In this document: positions 10,870 through 21,010 of the stretch, piece by piece
Position numbering within the stretch: position 1 is the stretch's first letter
Layout of the letters: each line of letters opens with the position of its first letter
Origin: Vesta saturnalis
Lineage: Eukaryota > Arthropoda > Insecta > Coleoptera > Lampyridae
Assembly: GCA_036346205.1 (NCBI GenBank)
Contig: JARFJB010001963.1
Span: 1,421,001-1,485,000 of the forward strand
Length of the DNA stretch: 64,000 nt
Reading direction: 5' to 3'
Made by a program: the position numbers and the translations under genes
Notes under the pieces: model-generated
The model's input: the letters and a program-made list of their open reading frames with translations, nothing else
What the model was told of the DNA's origin: nothing
Database searches by the model: none

Positions 10870-11549
10870 ACCATATCAAGGCAAGGCATTGCGATTATGA
10901 AAAAAATTAATCTCGACGAGGCAAGGTTTTGCTTAAACGATACAGTTAATAAGCGAAACACACGATAATGGTCTTCAACAAATCCTAACTGGTATCTAGA
11001 AGGACACATCCAGTACCAACAGGAAGTTAATGTGTGGTCAGGAATGATGGGAAACCAGATTTTCGGACTTTATTTTTTGAGGGTAATTTAACGGCCGAGG
11101 GTTAACGATTTGAGGTAGTTCCTGCATGAGCTGTTTTATATGCAAATGAAGATGATCCGGATATACCCCACCACGGAATAAGGTTCCAGCCAGTCGGGGT
11201 CACCATTTTGGAATTAATTTCCTCCAATACCTTAAAGATATCTTTCCAAATTATTGGATAGGCAGAAGAGGTCCCATCAGTTTTTCGCTTTTTTCACAAA
11301 ACTAGTTCAGTAAAAGTATTTAAGTTTTATATCATTGAAAGGAGAAAAAAACATCTCTCAAATGAGTACAATATAGGGGTAAAAATGTAGTGATATTCGT
11401 TGCTCCTTTGTTTTTTAAGAAACCGCTAACTAAATATCTTCATGTAATGAAGAACTAAATACTACACAACTTTTATTTCAGACATTTTTTTAAATAAAAT
11501 AAATATTTACCGAGATATATAAAATATTCCATACTTTTCGGACACCCTG
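10870..11549 (+). pseudogene. Tc1/mariner-like (ITm) transposase relic with right end
   Basis: One frame reads INLDEARFCLNDTVNKRNTR, stop, WSSTNPNWYLEGHIQYQQ, EVNVWSGMMGNQIFGLYFL, which is the normal order from the first catalytic Asp (DEARF) to the NVWAGI-GNQIIGPYF block. After frame changes, FGINFLQYLKDIFPNYWIGR and RGPIS follow, the block after the second Asp, but the DGAP motif is scrambled. The right end CGGACACCCTG (11539-11549) is followed by TA and is a typical ITm terminus. No left end found. Confidence 0.7.
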
Positions 11550-13169
11550 TATAAAATTTTAAGTTACAAAACATAGTTACAATTATATTATGATATGTAC
11601 ATAATGATTCAAAATATTATTAGAGTGAAGACAGTAGCTAAAGAATAAATTCTGGCGTCAGTTTACTGTTAAACAGTTATATCCACTATTCCAGCTATTA
11701 ACACTATCTTCACAGAGCATACAGGAGCTTAATACTTAATGGTACAATTACAAAGTTCCTCATACCTATGCTATTATTATCCAATAGCCGGCAAAACCTC
11801 CCTTTGTTTAATCTTATCTTATCTTTATTAATTTTAATCCGGATTGCAGCCATAAAGACTAATACTATCAATAATCTTAAGAAAATATTACGTGCTTACC
11901 TAAAATGCAACAACAAGTTAGTGGTGTGATAAGACTTTTCGACACATTTGCCGTTATGTGTTTAAGGATTTCCTGCAATTCAAATTACTTCAAGGTAAAT
12001 GTAAATTCTATGTAAATTATCTTAAAACGAGATATGGTGTACGCTTAATTTAGTATATATACAGTATTAAACTAAGTTTGCTTTGAGATGGGATATTTAG
12101 ATTTGTTTTAAGTTAATATTTATAAAGAAAACAAGTCTGAAATTGAATGCAAGAACGATTACCCGGTGCAAGATGAAATTTCGAAACTTCGCAAAGCAGC
12201 GCTTGTTTTAAACGAGCAAAAAAAAGCAATTTAAAGTTTGATTAATGAATGCCAGACTACAGTTATGCAGTTTACACTGGCGGCCCTGCACTTTCATGCA
12301 CAGACAATATAAAATCCCGCATTAAACGCCGGACACTGTAGCTTCAATTTATGTACTCATAGTGATCTAAATCCAAATTGATATCCCATCTTTTACTATA
12401 TTATACATTATTTTGGATTCTGAAATAGTTGTACCAAGTAAGTGAAAATTTTAATTAACGATAATTTGTTAAAATGAAATACGTTAATTGAAGTTTAGGG
12501 AGTATTAAAAAACAATCTCCAATAACCAAACTAATAAGACACAAGAGTCTAGACATATTGCATTCTCTGATATATTTCATTACTCGGTGGTTTCGTCATT
12601 CCTCTTTCTGTCTGATGAAACATACTCGTACAAATTGCTCAGAACGACACATTTTTCCTCGTAATTCTTTTTCTACCTTTCTCTAAAATGTTTTTAAATT
12701 TATATCCTTTATTAACCGTTTTTTTTTTGTACAACGTACAATTTAGAAGATGCCAGAGAGACAAAAGTATGTAATTAGCTCTAGGGATCAAAAGAGATGC
12801 TTTGTACAATTAACTTTCTTTTTAACACAATTAAATCTTGTTACCGTATAAAAGGGGATTTATATTTCAAAAACTGAAGGCTATCTTTATAAAAATATAA
12901 TTGAGTGTAAAAATGAAGCCAACGAAACAGTAACTAAGCACGATCTGTTAACGTTTGGCCCTAGACTAACTAAACGTACTCTTAATTAATTTTGATTTCG
13001 TTACACAATGATTTTGCAGCAAACAATACGGTATAGTTGTGAGATTTTGCGAAACATGATGTGGTTCTTTATATTAGCTCAGTGCATTTAGGGTTTAACC
13101 CGGAAATTTAGAATAACAAGCTGGCACAGGAAAAAACAGGTTCAAGTACTCTTAAACATTATCATATAG
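11550..13169. other. Unassigned; one coding-like patch
   Basis: Mostly AT-rich. At about 12135-12235 the plus strand reads KSEIECKNDYPVQDEISKLR and KAALVLNEQKKAI, then a stop and SLINECQTTVMQFTLAAL. Its base composition is less AT-rich than the surroundings and it resembles a short coiled-coil segment of a decayed ORF. I do not recognise it. Confidence 0.3.
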
Positions 13170-13794
13170 AATACTTATCTTTTTTGGGATTTTTTAATGG
13201 TGTACTTTAAATTATACAATCTAAACGTTTCGATAACACTTACAGTTATCTTCGTCAGTAGTAATGTTTGTTAAAAATTGTTAAAGATGTAGTAAACAAT
13301 TTTGTCAAATTTGAAAAATTCAAACATAAACATAAGCCTGCTATTAATATAACAGTTTGGGAAACATAAAGCCAATTATAAAATTTTTTTAGTAAAGAAT
13401 AACTAGGTCATAAAATTAAATATTATTAAACTGCCTCAAAGATGACAAACCAGAACACTCTCTACGACGAAAGCTAACAATGTAATTTGCCAGCCAAAAA
13501 ACACGTTTAACAAAATTTAATCGAGTTATGATGTAAGTGTAAAGTTGTGAATAACTTCAATTTTAAAATGATAGAAGCTTTCACAAATCCAAACATTACA
13601 TCAAATAAAATAAAATAACCCAGTTAAATCTAACAAAGAGATATCTTTATCAATAATTGGAAGTGTTATTAACAATGAAAAGCACAATGCAGAACGTTCT
13701 TTGTAATTTTTAATTTTAATTTAATTACAACTACTTATGTTAAATTATAGTGCTGTGGTAATTTAACACATAATTGGTAAAGCATTTGTTTCAA
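13170..13794. repeat. PLE1 left inverted arm
   Basis: The outer end is AATACTTATCTTTTTTGGGA and the inner end AATTGGTAAAGCATTTGTTTC. It pairs with 15041-15655 in inverted orientation. Because the element is read on the minus strand, this arm is its natural 3' end; the last codons of the GIY-YIG frame run into it. Confidence 0.9.
13218..13264 (-). ncRNA. Hammerhead-ribozyme-like motif, PLE1 left arm
   Basis: Minus strand: CTGACGA, one A, stem II GATAAC/GTTATC with a 7-nt loop, GAAA, palindromic ACGT (stem III with the last A of GAAA and next U), U as the cleavage-site nucleotide, then TAG pairing with CTA before CTGACGA (stem I, 3 pairs). This follows the hammerhead order CUGANGA-stem II-GAAA-stem III-UH-stem I. 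The one-base stem III half suggests action as a dimer. The extra A before stem II is not canonical. Confidence 0.6.
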
Positions 13795-14560
13795 GGTCTA
13801 GGAAAAACACAGCAAAAAACCTAGACATACCAAAAGTTGAAAATAAATTAAAATCAAGGCGTATCATTATGCTTTTTTTAATTATAAGATGCCAAAACCT
13901 ATTTAAACGGAGATTTTCTTCTTGTCTATTAAAATTATTCGGGTGTTTATATATTTCAATAGCTTCACGTTGCAAACGAACATAATAATGGGTTTGTCTT
14001 GACAATATTTCCATATTGTCAAATTGAATGTCATGATTTAGATTATTCAGGGCATGGTCAGCCACAGCAGACCTCTCTGGTTGACCCAATCTACAAAATC
14101 TCATATGTTCTTTGCGTCTTGTATCAAAGCTACGTTTTGTGGTCCCGATGTATACTTTTCCACATGAACAAAATAACTTATACACTCCGGAAGATGATAA
14201 AGGGTGTGACACATCTTTAGGTGATCTTAAATGTTCTTTAATTTTTCTTGTAGGTTTAAAAATAGTCCTAATGCCATATTTGATTAGGATTTTTTCTATT
14301 CTATTTGTAACATTAGCTATAAAAGGAAGAAAAGCAGTACCAACATTAAGAACTGGTTTTTCTTTAAGGTTACGCCTAGAAGGTGTAATAACATTATTAA
14401 TATCTGTAAGTGAATATCCATTATCTTGTAAGGATTTTCTTAAATATTTATATTCATCATTCAAAAATTCAGGATCACAAATTCGTTTTACTCGATCTAC
14501 TAAAGATTTAATTACACTAATTTTTGACGTGGATGGTGGTTGGATAATTTGTGTCGGCTT
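13763..14560 (-). pseudogene. PLE1 GIY-YIG endonuclease region
   Basis: This is the C-terminal half of a Penelope-like protein. It reads SLVDRVKRICDPEFLNDEYK in front of the open frame, then a linker (KPVLNVGTAFLPFIANVTN) and the nuclease: SSGVYKLFCSCGKVYIGTTK (GIY as GVY, and YIG), a conserved Arg in FDTRRKEHM, and a Glu in REAIEIYKHPNNFNRQ. GIY-YIG enzymes nick DNA; in these elements the cut is thought to prime target-site reverse transcription. The CSCG pair before YIG is typical of the Penelope group. The frame from 14464 to 13763 is open; the frameshift is between it and the RT part. Confidence 0.85.
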
Positions 14561-15018
14561 TCTGTAAACCTTAAAAGACAGTGAATTATTATTTTAGATA
14601 TTAATATGTCAAGAAATGGTAAACTTCCATTAGTTTCTTTTTCCATGGTAAACTGAATACTAGGATGTATACCATTTATAAAAACCAAAAACTCATGCAG
14701 TGCTTCTTCTCAATGTCTCCAAATAACAAATGTGTCATCTACATATCTATACCAAACTGAAGGTTTTTTAGGTGTATTTTGTAACGTTAATGTTTCAAAT
14801 TTTTCCATGTAAAAATTAGCTATAACAGGACTAAGGGGACTACCCATTGCTACACCTTCAATCTGTTCATAAAATTTACTATTCCACTGAAAATAAGTTG
14901 TAGTAAGACAGTGCTGAAAAAGAATGGTTATGTCCTTTGGAAAAAAATGATCAATGTATTCAATAGTCTCTTTTAGAGGTACTTTTGTAAAAAGTGAAAT
15001 AACATCAAAACTAACCAT
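14560..15018 (-). pseudogene. PLE1 reverse transcriptase fragment
   Basis: The frame 15018-14710 contains SFDVISLFTKVPL (motif with first Asp), EGVAMGSPLSPVIANFYME and YRYVDDTFVIW (the catalytic YxDD). It then meets a TGA stop in WRH-stop-EEALHEFL and continues as VFINGIHPSIQFTMEKETNG and SLPFLDILISK, as expected after the YxDD box. The N-terminal third of the RT (fingers) is missing because the element is 5'-truncated at the junction with the right arm. Such enzymes copy the element RNA into DNA. Confidence 0.85.
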
Positions 15019-15040
15019 TATATCACCCTCTTCAATTTTG

Positions 15041-15655
15041 AAGCAAATGCTTTACCAATTATATGTTAAATTACCACAGCACTATAATTTAACATAAGTA
15101 GTTGAAATTAAATTAAAATTAAAAATTACAAAGAACGTTCTGCATTGTGCTTTTCATTGTTAATAACACTTCCAATTATTGATAAAGATATCTCTTTGTT
15201 AGATTTAACTGGGTTATTTTATTTGATGTAATGTTTGGATTTGTGAATGCTTTTATCATTTTAAAATTGAAGTTTTTCACAACTTTACACTTACATCATA
15301 ACTCGATTAAATTTTGTTAAATGTGTTTTTGGCTGGCAAATTACATTGTTAGCTTTCGTCGTAGAAAGTGTTCTGGTTTGTCATCTTTGAGGCAGTTTAA
15401 TAATATTTAATTTTATGACCTAGTTATTCTTTACTAAAAAATTTTATAGTTGGCTTTATGTTTCCCAAACTGTTATACTAATAGCAGGCTTATGTTTATG
15501 TTTTAATTTTTCAAATTTGACAAAATTGTTTACTACATCTTTAACAATTTTTAACAAACATTACTACTGACGAAGATAACTGTAAGTGTTATCGAAACGT
15601 TTAGATTGTATAATTTAAAGTACACCATTAAAAAATCCCAAGAAAGATAAGTATT
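15041..15655. repeat. PLE1 right inverted arm
   Basis: Inverted copy of 13170-13794, joined to the truncated 5' end of the RT frame. It contains a full second copy of the hammerhead-like motif. Confidence 0.9.
15562..15607 (+). ncRNA. Hammerhead-ribozyme-like motif, PLE1 right arm
   Basis: Same sequence as the left-arm motif, on the plus strand: CTGACGA at 15567-15573, A at 15574, stem II 15575-15580 with 15588-15593, GAAA 15594-15597, CGT then U at 15601, and stem I half TAG 15602-15604. All core positions are kept. Confidence 0.6.
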
Positions 15656-16424
15656 TTATTATGAGTGTTAATGGTGAAAGATTACATTTTCATATTATCA
15701 TATAGAGTTCCCATGGCCTCCAAAATGAGAGACCTGAAAAATACTGGGAAACCCCAGGAATTTTTCTGGGTTCTTTTGAAATTAGTTAATAACTATTATT
15801 TGCAGAATAATGTTTTCTGCAATATAACTAAGATTCAAAGCTGTATTTTCCAAAAATTCTGGGTATCCTGAAAAAAACTTCAAGAATTTTACGTTTTTTG
15901 ACATAAAATGCGAATTTTGACATTAAGTATTACGTATTTTACCGCTAAAATGCCGTCATTTACACGTACAAATTATAAATGATAATATAAATCATTATTC
16001 TCAATAAAAGGGCTGACCTAGAAACTAGCTACGAAAGCACATAAATAGCCGAAACGCACTCCATTTATTTTGTTTTTCGTCTATGATACTTAGATATAGC
16101 TTAATTACGTGTTATTTTATTGTTTTTTTTTAAATTCTCTCAGCCAATAAACGTCGTTCCTCTCCTCAATCCTCCCTCCAATCCAACTATCCCCCACGCC
16201 CACGCCCCCCCACCATCAATTTATTTGATTGGAAGATTTTAATTATACACCATTGTGGTTCTTATGCATTAAAAAAGATTGCTATACAAGACTAGACTAG
16301 TCATTCAATCTTAATGAAATAAAATTAATATTATCCTTGAAGCGTCGTGGTGTCCGCGTTAAAATTAGAGGTTAGAGCATTCGTGTTTATCTTAAAGCCG
16401 TACTAGTAATACGAGCTGTATTTA
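15656..16424. other. No gene seen
   Basis: AT-rich sequence with a C-rich patch near 16170-16215. No frame of interest. Confidence 0.4.
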
Positions 16425-17122
16425 TAGTGCAAAAAGTCAGCTATTTCCTCGTCTTCGTCGTCATTGCCGCCATCGTCGTTTTTACACTGGTTAGCAGCCA
16501 TGTCCAACAGTCAATGCAGGTTGAGGAGAAGGCGGTGCTGGAGGTCTTGTGTTTGTAACTGCGAAAAGGTTGCCGTAAAGAAGTACGAAAGAACGGACAT
16601 CAGGTAAACAACCAAAAAGCTAATGTTAAACGTCCTTGATGCTAAACTCGAAACGAGTGTTGTTGTGCAGCCGAAGAAGTTGGGAGTGGATTAGCCAGGC
16701 CAATCTTGGCGACTATCTTTGTGTATTCTGCGAATCTCATTCGATCCAACGATTCTTTGTTGTTTCCAGGATAGACAGAGAGTAGTAACTTTTCGCCAGC
16801 TTTCGTAACCGCATCGGGAGATGCATTTGGGTCGTTGAAGACTCCCACTGCACGCTGATGGCATTTGTCCTTAATCATCTTTTTAACGGCTTACCAATTT
16901 TGAATATGGTTGAGGTTGTATCACATCCCGTAGCCGCATGGATGAACAGGATGTTGTTTTTCACGCTGTCCAGCTCTTCCTGGCACTACTGACTGCTGTG
17001 CGCCTTGGTAGCCATTATTAATATATTAATATATATGTTTATTTGCTTATTTATACGATATTGCAAAGTTAATGTGTTTTTTAATGCTATTTACATTTGT
17101 CTGTCTACAGTTTCTCATTCCC

Positions 17123-17386
17123 TTACATACCCTCCACTGTCTTCTTCCTTCTTGTCTCCTCTCCCCTTCTTCTTTTCCATATTTCCTCCATCCAATCCAC
17201 TCCTCTTCCTTTTTCCTCTAGTATCCCTTCTACCGTCCTCTCCTCTTCCTTTAACTCCCTGCATTCTTTCAATATATGATTAATCGTCTCCATCTCTTCC
17301 CCGCACAACCTGCATTTTCTGTCTACGTCCCTTCTCCAATACATGTTTTCCATTTCTTCGTTTTGACATCTACATCTCGCTATCAT
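17123..17386 (-). pseudogene. LINE C-terminal zinc-knuckle region
   Basis: CRLCGEEMETINHILKEC gives a C-x2-C-x7-H-x4-C pattern, typical of the C-terminal cysteine-histidine motif of R1/I/jockey-like proteins, followed by a Glu/Lys-rich tail. Confidence 0.7.
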
Positions 17387-17709
17387 TTTTTTTCCTTCCT
17401 CCCTTCCCCATTCAGATATCCCAGTATCCCTTCTCCCTAAATGTTCCTATAGTTTACATTATATTTTCCTTCTTTCACCTTTGTCCATCTTTCCTGCTTT
17501 TGCGCATCCCTGTCCTTGTACCTCCTCTCTGATGCTGTATCCCGGTGTTTCTCTATCCACTTCCAGTACTCACTTTCAGTATTTTTCTTGCAGTCCCTTT
17601 ATCTCTCTATACTCTTTCCACCCCCACACTTCCGCCCCGTACAACACCACACTTCTATTAGTTTATCAAACAATAGTTTCCTTTTCCTTAAGTCCATTCC
17701 GAACAGTCT

Positions 17710-18720
17710 TTATCCTACATTCCACACTTGTCCCATTAATTTATTTCCTTTTCTCACTCGTTCTTTTACATGTTCCCCATCTTGGTTGTCTTGTTTCATC
17801 ATGTATCCCAGGTAGGCGAATTCTTTTACCTGCCATATCTCCTCTTCTCTACATTTCCACTCCTCCTTTTTCCTTTTTCCTCCCCCCTTTCTTAGTACCA
17901 TTACCTTAGTTTTGTCCCCATTTACTTCCGGATCTTTTCTTTTCAAATATATGTCCATCGTTTTTAACATCCCCTTCATTTCTCTTTCCTCCTTTGCTAT
18001 TAGCACTGTCATCAGCGTGTGCTAGCGACTACACCTTCCTGTTCCCCACCACCAGGCCTCCTTCTTGTTGCCCCCTTAATGTTTCCTCCAGGTCTCCAGT
18101 GTATACTGCGAACAGGCTTGGGCTCAGTGGGCATCCTAGCCTCAATCCCTTCCTTGTTACAAATCCTTCACTTAGTTCCCCATTCACCCTCACCCTGTTC
18201 CTCGTTTCTTAGCATATTTCTTCCATCCTTTCTATTAGGCTTTCGCTTATCTTTTTTTTCTCAAGTATTCCCACAGCTTTTGCCTGTTCACCCTATCAAG
18301 TGCCGCTATTAGGTCTGTCCATCTGGTATCAGTTTCTCCTCTTCTAATTCCTTCTTTAGCTTTTCTTCCAGTACGGTCGCGTATATTTTATAGGCCGTGT
18401 TTAGTAATGTGATTCCTTTATAATTTTCTACTTGCTTTCTGTCTCTTTTTATGCACTGGGCGTATACGTCCTTCTCTCTACCTCTCTGGGAATCCTTCCC
18501 ATCTCCAAGTCTTGTTTATTATTTCCGTCACCCTTTTTGATACCTTTTCTCCTCCATATATCCACTCCTCACCTTGTATCCCTACAGCTTTACATTTTTT
18601 CACCTTATGCATTACTACTATTACTTCCTCTTCTTTTATTCCTTCGCCTTCTTCCTGTGTTTTGTATATTTTCATACTTTGTCTTCCTTTTTTTTCCTGT
18701 ATTTGCTCCCCCACCAGTGC
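17710..18720 (-). pseudogene. LINE reverse transcriptase
   Basis: Pieces in order: VVMHKVKKCKAVGIQGEEWI (18714-18478, start of RT fingers), VENYKGITLLNTAYKIYATV and LEEKLKKELEEEKLIPDG (about 18450-18310), GLRLGCPLSPSLFAVYTGDL near 18150, then a stop and AHADDSA for the catalytic Y-A-D-D near 18010, where Tyr is now His. The frame from 18012 continues with DIYLKRKDPEVNGDKTKVMV and FAYLGYMMK, the thumb region. Copies the element RNA; dead here because of the changed catalytic box and frame breaks. Confidence 0.75.
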
Positions 18721-18977
18721 GTTTCTGAAGTAGCTCTCCTATTCGTCTATTTGTATTCCAGTTTGTGTCAGTATTTTTCTCTTTTCTTTCTTTAAATATT
18801 TCCACACGTCTTCCTCCGTTCTCACATCCTTAATCTGCTCTTCCTGTATCTTTTTGCTTTCTTCCTTTTTCCTCTGGCATGTTTTCTTGTATATCCTTAC
18901 TGTTTTTTTATATGTCTCTTTTCCTACTTTGCCTTTCTTCGACTGTTTTAATGTTCTTCTTGCCTTCATTCTCTCTC

Positions 18978-19790
18978 TCATTTCTTCCACACTTTCTTGC
19001 ACTCCTTTACCTTCCCATATTGTTTTTTCCATTGTCTCTTGTACTTCTTTATACTCTCTTCTGTCCATACCTTCTTGGTTATGAATTCCTCTGCTTTTCT
19101 CATCTCCTTTCTTTCTATCCCCTCCATTATCAGTTCCAAGCGCTGATGGTCCGATTCGACCCTCTCCCCTACCCTAAATGTCATCACCTTTTCCTCAGCC
19201 TCTGAATTCGTTATTACATGGTCTATTATTGATTCTCCCCTTGCTCCTATGTACGTATATTCTCCCCTCTCTCTTTCTTCTCTATTACCATTAATTATTT
19301 CCCACCCCCTTTTGTTGCACACTTCTAACAGTTCTTTTCCTTCCATATTTAACACTTTATCCTTTGTCTGCCTTTTTCCCGCCCCTCTCTTTTCTTGTGG
19401 TCCCCCTATTTTCCTATTCTCGCCTTCAAATCCCCTACTATTATTATCATACCTTCCACCTCTCCTCCAAGTTTTCCCTTGTCTCTTGCCTCTTTCGATT
19501 GTACACCGTCACTATCTTTATTTTTTCTTTTCCCCCCTGTATATTTCTTTCTACAATACATCCCCTTTGTTGCATTTTCTCATTTTCCCACTATTATCTC
19601 CCCTCTTTGCCCTTCCTTTCTGTTGTTCCTTTCCGCGTACTGCACCATCCATGGAAATTCACTTGGCGTTTCCCTTTCCTGTCACTCCCGTTCTTTTTCT
19701 TCTAGCCATGTCTCTTGTAATCCCACCAGATCCTGCTCCCTAACGAGGTCCCAGAAATCTTGATATTTATTCTTTAATCCTGCCACATTC
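18978..19790 (-). pseudogene. LINE APE endonuclease
   Basis: The N-terminal part reads YQDFWDLVREQDLVGLQETW (QETW is the usual E-T-W block) and WMVQYAERNNRK near 19790-19610 in one frame. The C-terminal part (19355-18978) reads LLEVCNKRGWEIINGN, ARGESIIDHVITN and VESDHQRLEL, with the conserved S-D-H that ends APE domains. This enzyme nicks target DNA to start reverse transcription. Frameshifts lie between the two parts. Confidence 0.75.
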
Positions 19791-20184
19791 CAGAACAGTC
19801 TCTTTATTTTGTTCACCCTTTCCTGTATTATTCCCCTGCTTTCCGTTTGTTCCCTTTGTTGTTATTTTCCATTTCCTTTACTCGTTTTCCCGTTACTCTG
19901 CCGGCTCGTCATCCTCCCTTCCCCCCTCTTATTTTAGTTTTTTGGCCTTTGTTTGTGCCTTCTCTCTCCCCTTTCTTTGCTTAACTGCTTCGTTCTCTTA
20001 TTCCGTACGTCTCTTTTTCCATCTATCTCCATTTTGCTAATCCTACACATACTCTTCTTCCCTCCGCCCTCCTTTCCACCGCTCTGTTCCTTATGTCTTT
20101 TTGTACACTTCTATCTTCCCTGGTTAGGTCGTGGTCTATGTAAATTCCTATACCCCTCAGTTTTCTCTTCTCTGCCATAATCTT

Positions 20185-20433
20185 CTACTTCTCCTCCCAG
20201 CTCTCCATTTCCGCCACCACCATATCATTTTTCCTTTCCCTGTTTATCACCATCACTTTTCTAACTTCTACTCTTACATTTAGTTTCTCTTCCACCATCG
20301 CATGTAATCCTTGATGTGGTTCATTGCTTCTCCATCCTTTCATTACGATGTTATCCTTCCTTTTCCTTCTCTCCTCATCGTCTACTTTTTTTTCTAATTT
20401 TTTCGTTCTTTCTATCAATTCCTGTTTTTCCAC
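20185..20433 (-). pseudogene. LINE ORF1 fragment, coiled coil
   Basis: The frame is rich in Lys and Glu (ELIERTKKLEKKVDDEERRK) followed by NIVMKGWRS and NVRVEVRKVMVINRER. A coiled coil followed by a small alpha/beta domain is the layout of LINE ORF1 RNA-binding proteins, which coat the element RNA. It lies just upstream of the endonuclease part. Confidence 0.5.
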
Positions 20434-20715
20434 TTACCATTCCTTTTCCCTTTCTTCCATTTGTTCTTTCATTTCTTTGATGTTGTTCCTTATTCTCTTC
20501 ATATTTTCTTCCATCAGCTTCCGCTGTTTTAGTTTTTCCTCCCCTGCCTTTTTTATGCCTGTGATCTTATCTTTTTCCCTTTTCCAAGTACTGTCCAAGT
20601 ACTTCCTCTTCATCCCTCCCCCTTTTATTCATGCCCCCTTTTCCTTGTCTCTATATGATTTTCTATTGTCCGTCCGCGTTTCTATCCTCCCAAATGTAGT
20701 AACTTAGTATCACCT

Positions 20716-21010
20716 CTAATTAAATTAAAATAATTCTTAAATATTTCATATATCAACAAAGTAGGTTAAACAAACAAATTAATTTTTTTTTAAATTAATA
20801 ATAATTTTTCATTACATGTTTACTTTTGAACTTATTCGTTCATAACAAAAACTTATAATAAATGAATTTCTTGTCCTCTCACCTCTCCTCCATTACTCAC
20901 ACCATTTCATTTCTTACTTCGCCCCAAACAACACAAAAAAACTCCCTTTAATAACTAACTTAAAGTAAACATTGTCAATTCAAAGCACGTCCTTCTTCAC
21001 CCAAACACAA
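20716..21010. repeat. AT-rich segment related to the SINE tail region
   Basis: AATTAATAATAATTTTTC, then ACATGTTTACTTTTGAACTT and ATTCGTTCATAA (20796-20850) match the reverse complement of 49622-49680, next to the SINE copies. This suggests the repeat extends beyond the tRNA head or that a separate repeat lies beside it. Confidence 0.4.

Larger units (their letters stand above)
13170..15655 (-). mobile_element. Penelope-like element PLE1 with inverted arms
   Basis: The core (13763-15018, minus) encodes part of a reverse transcriptase and a GIY-YIG endonuclease. It lies between two inverted copies of one sequence: left arm 13170-13794 and right arm 15041-15655, close to 97% identical by eye. 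Read on the coding strand the order is inverted 3' region, 5'-truncated RT, GIY-YIG, 3' region. Penelope-like elements often carry such pseudo-LTR copies in direct or inverted order. The arms hold a hammerhead-like motif. One in-frame stop and one frameshift break the ORF, so this copy is probably dead but young. Confidence 0.85.
17036..20715 (-). mobile_element. APE-type non-LTR retrotransposon (LINE), degraded
   Basis: A strongly polarised stretch, pyrimidine-rich on the plus strand and purine-rich on the coding minus strand. On the minus strand it carries in order a coiled-coil ORF1 end, an APE endonuclease, RT and a C-terminal zinc-knuckle. The boundaries are placed where the compositional bias stops. 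It lies inside the reading frame of the broken gene (between VVGQD and LDSVKNNILFIHA), so it inserted there. Many frameshifts; no poly-A tail obvious. Clade is uncertain: the endonuclease and C-terminal layout fit the R1/I/jockey group. Confidence 0.8.

Noticed and set aside
13999..14567. Plus-strand frames over PLE1
   Set aside because: Antisense shadows of the GIY-YIG frame.
17005..19763. Many Ser/Phe/Pro-rich plus-strand frames
   Set aside because: Shadows of the purine-rich LINE frame on the minus strand; no domains.
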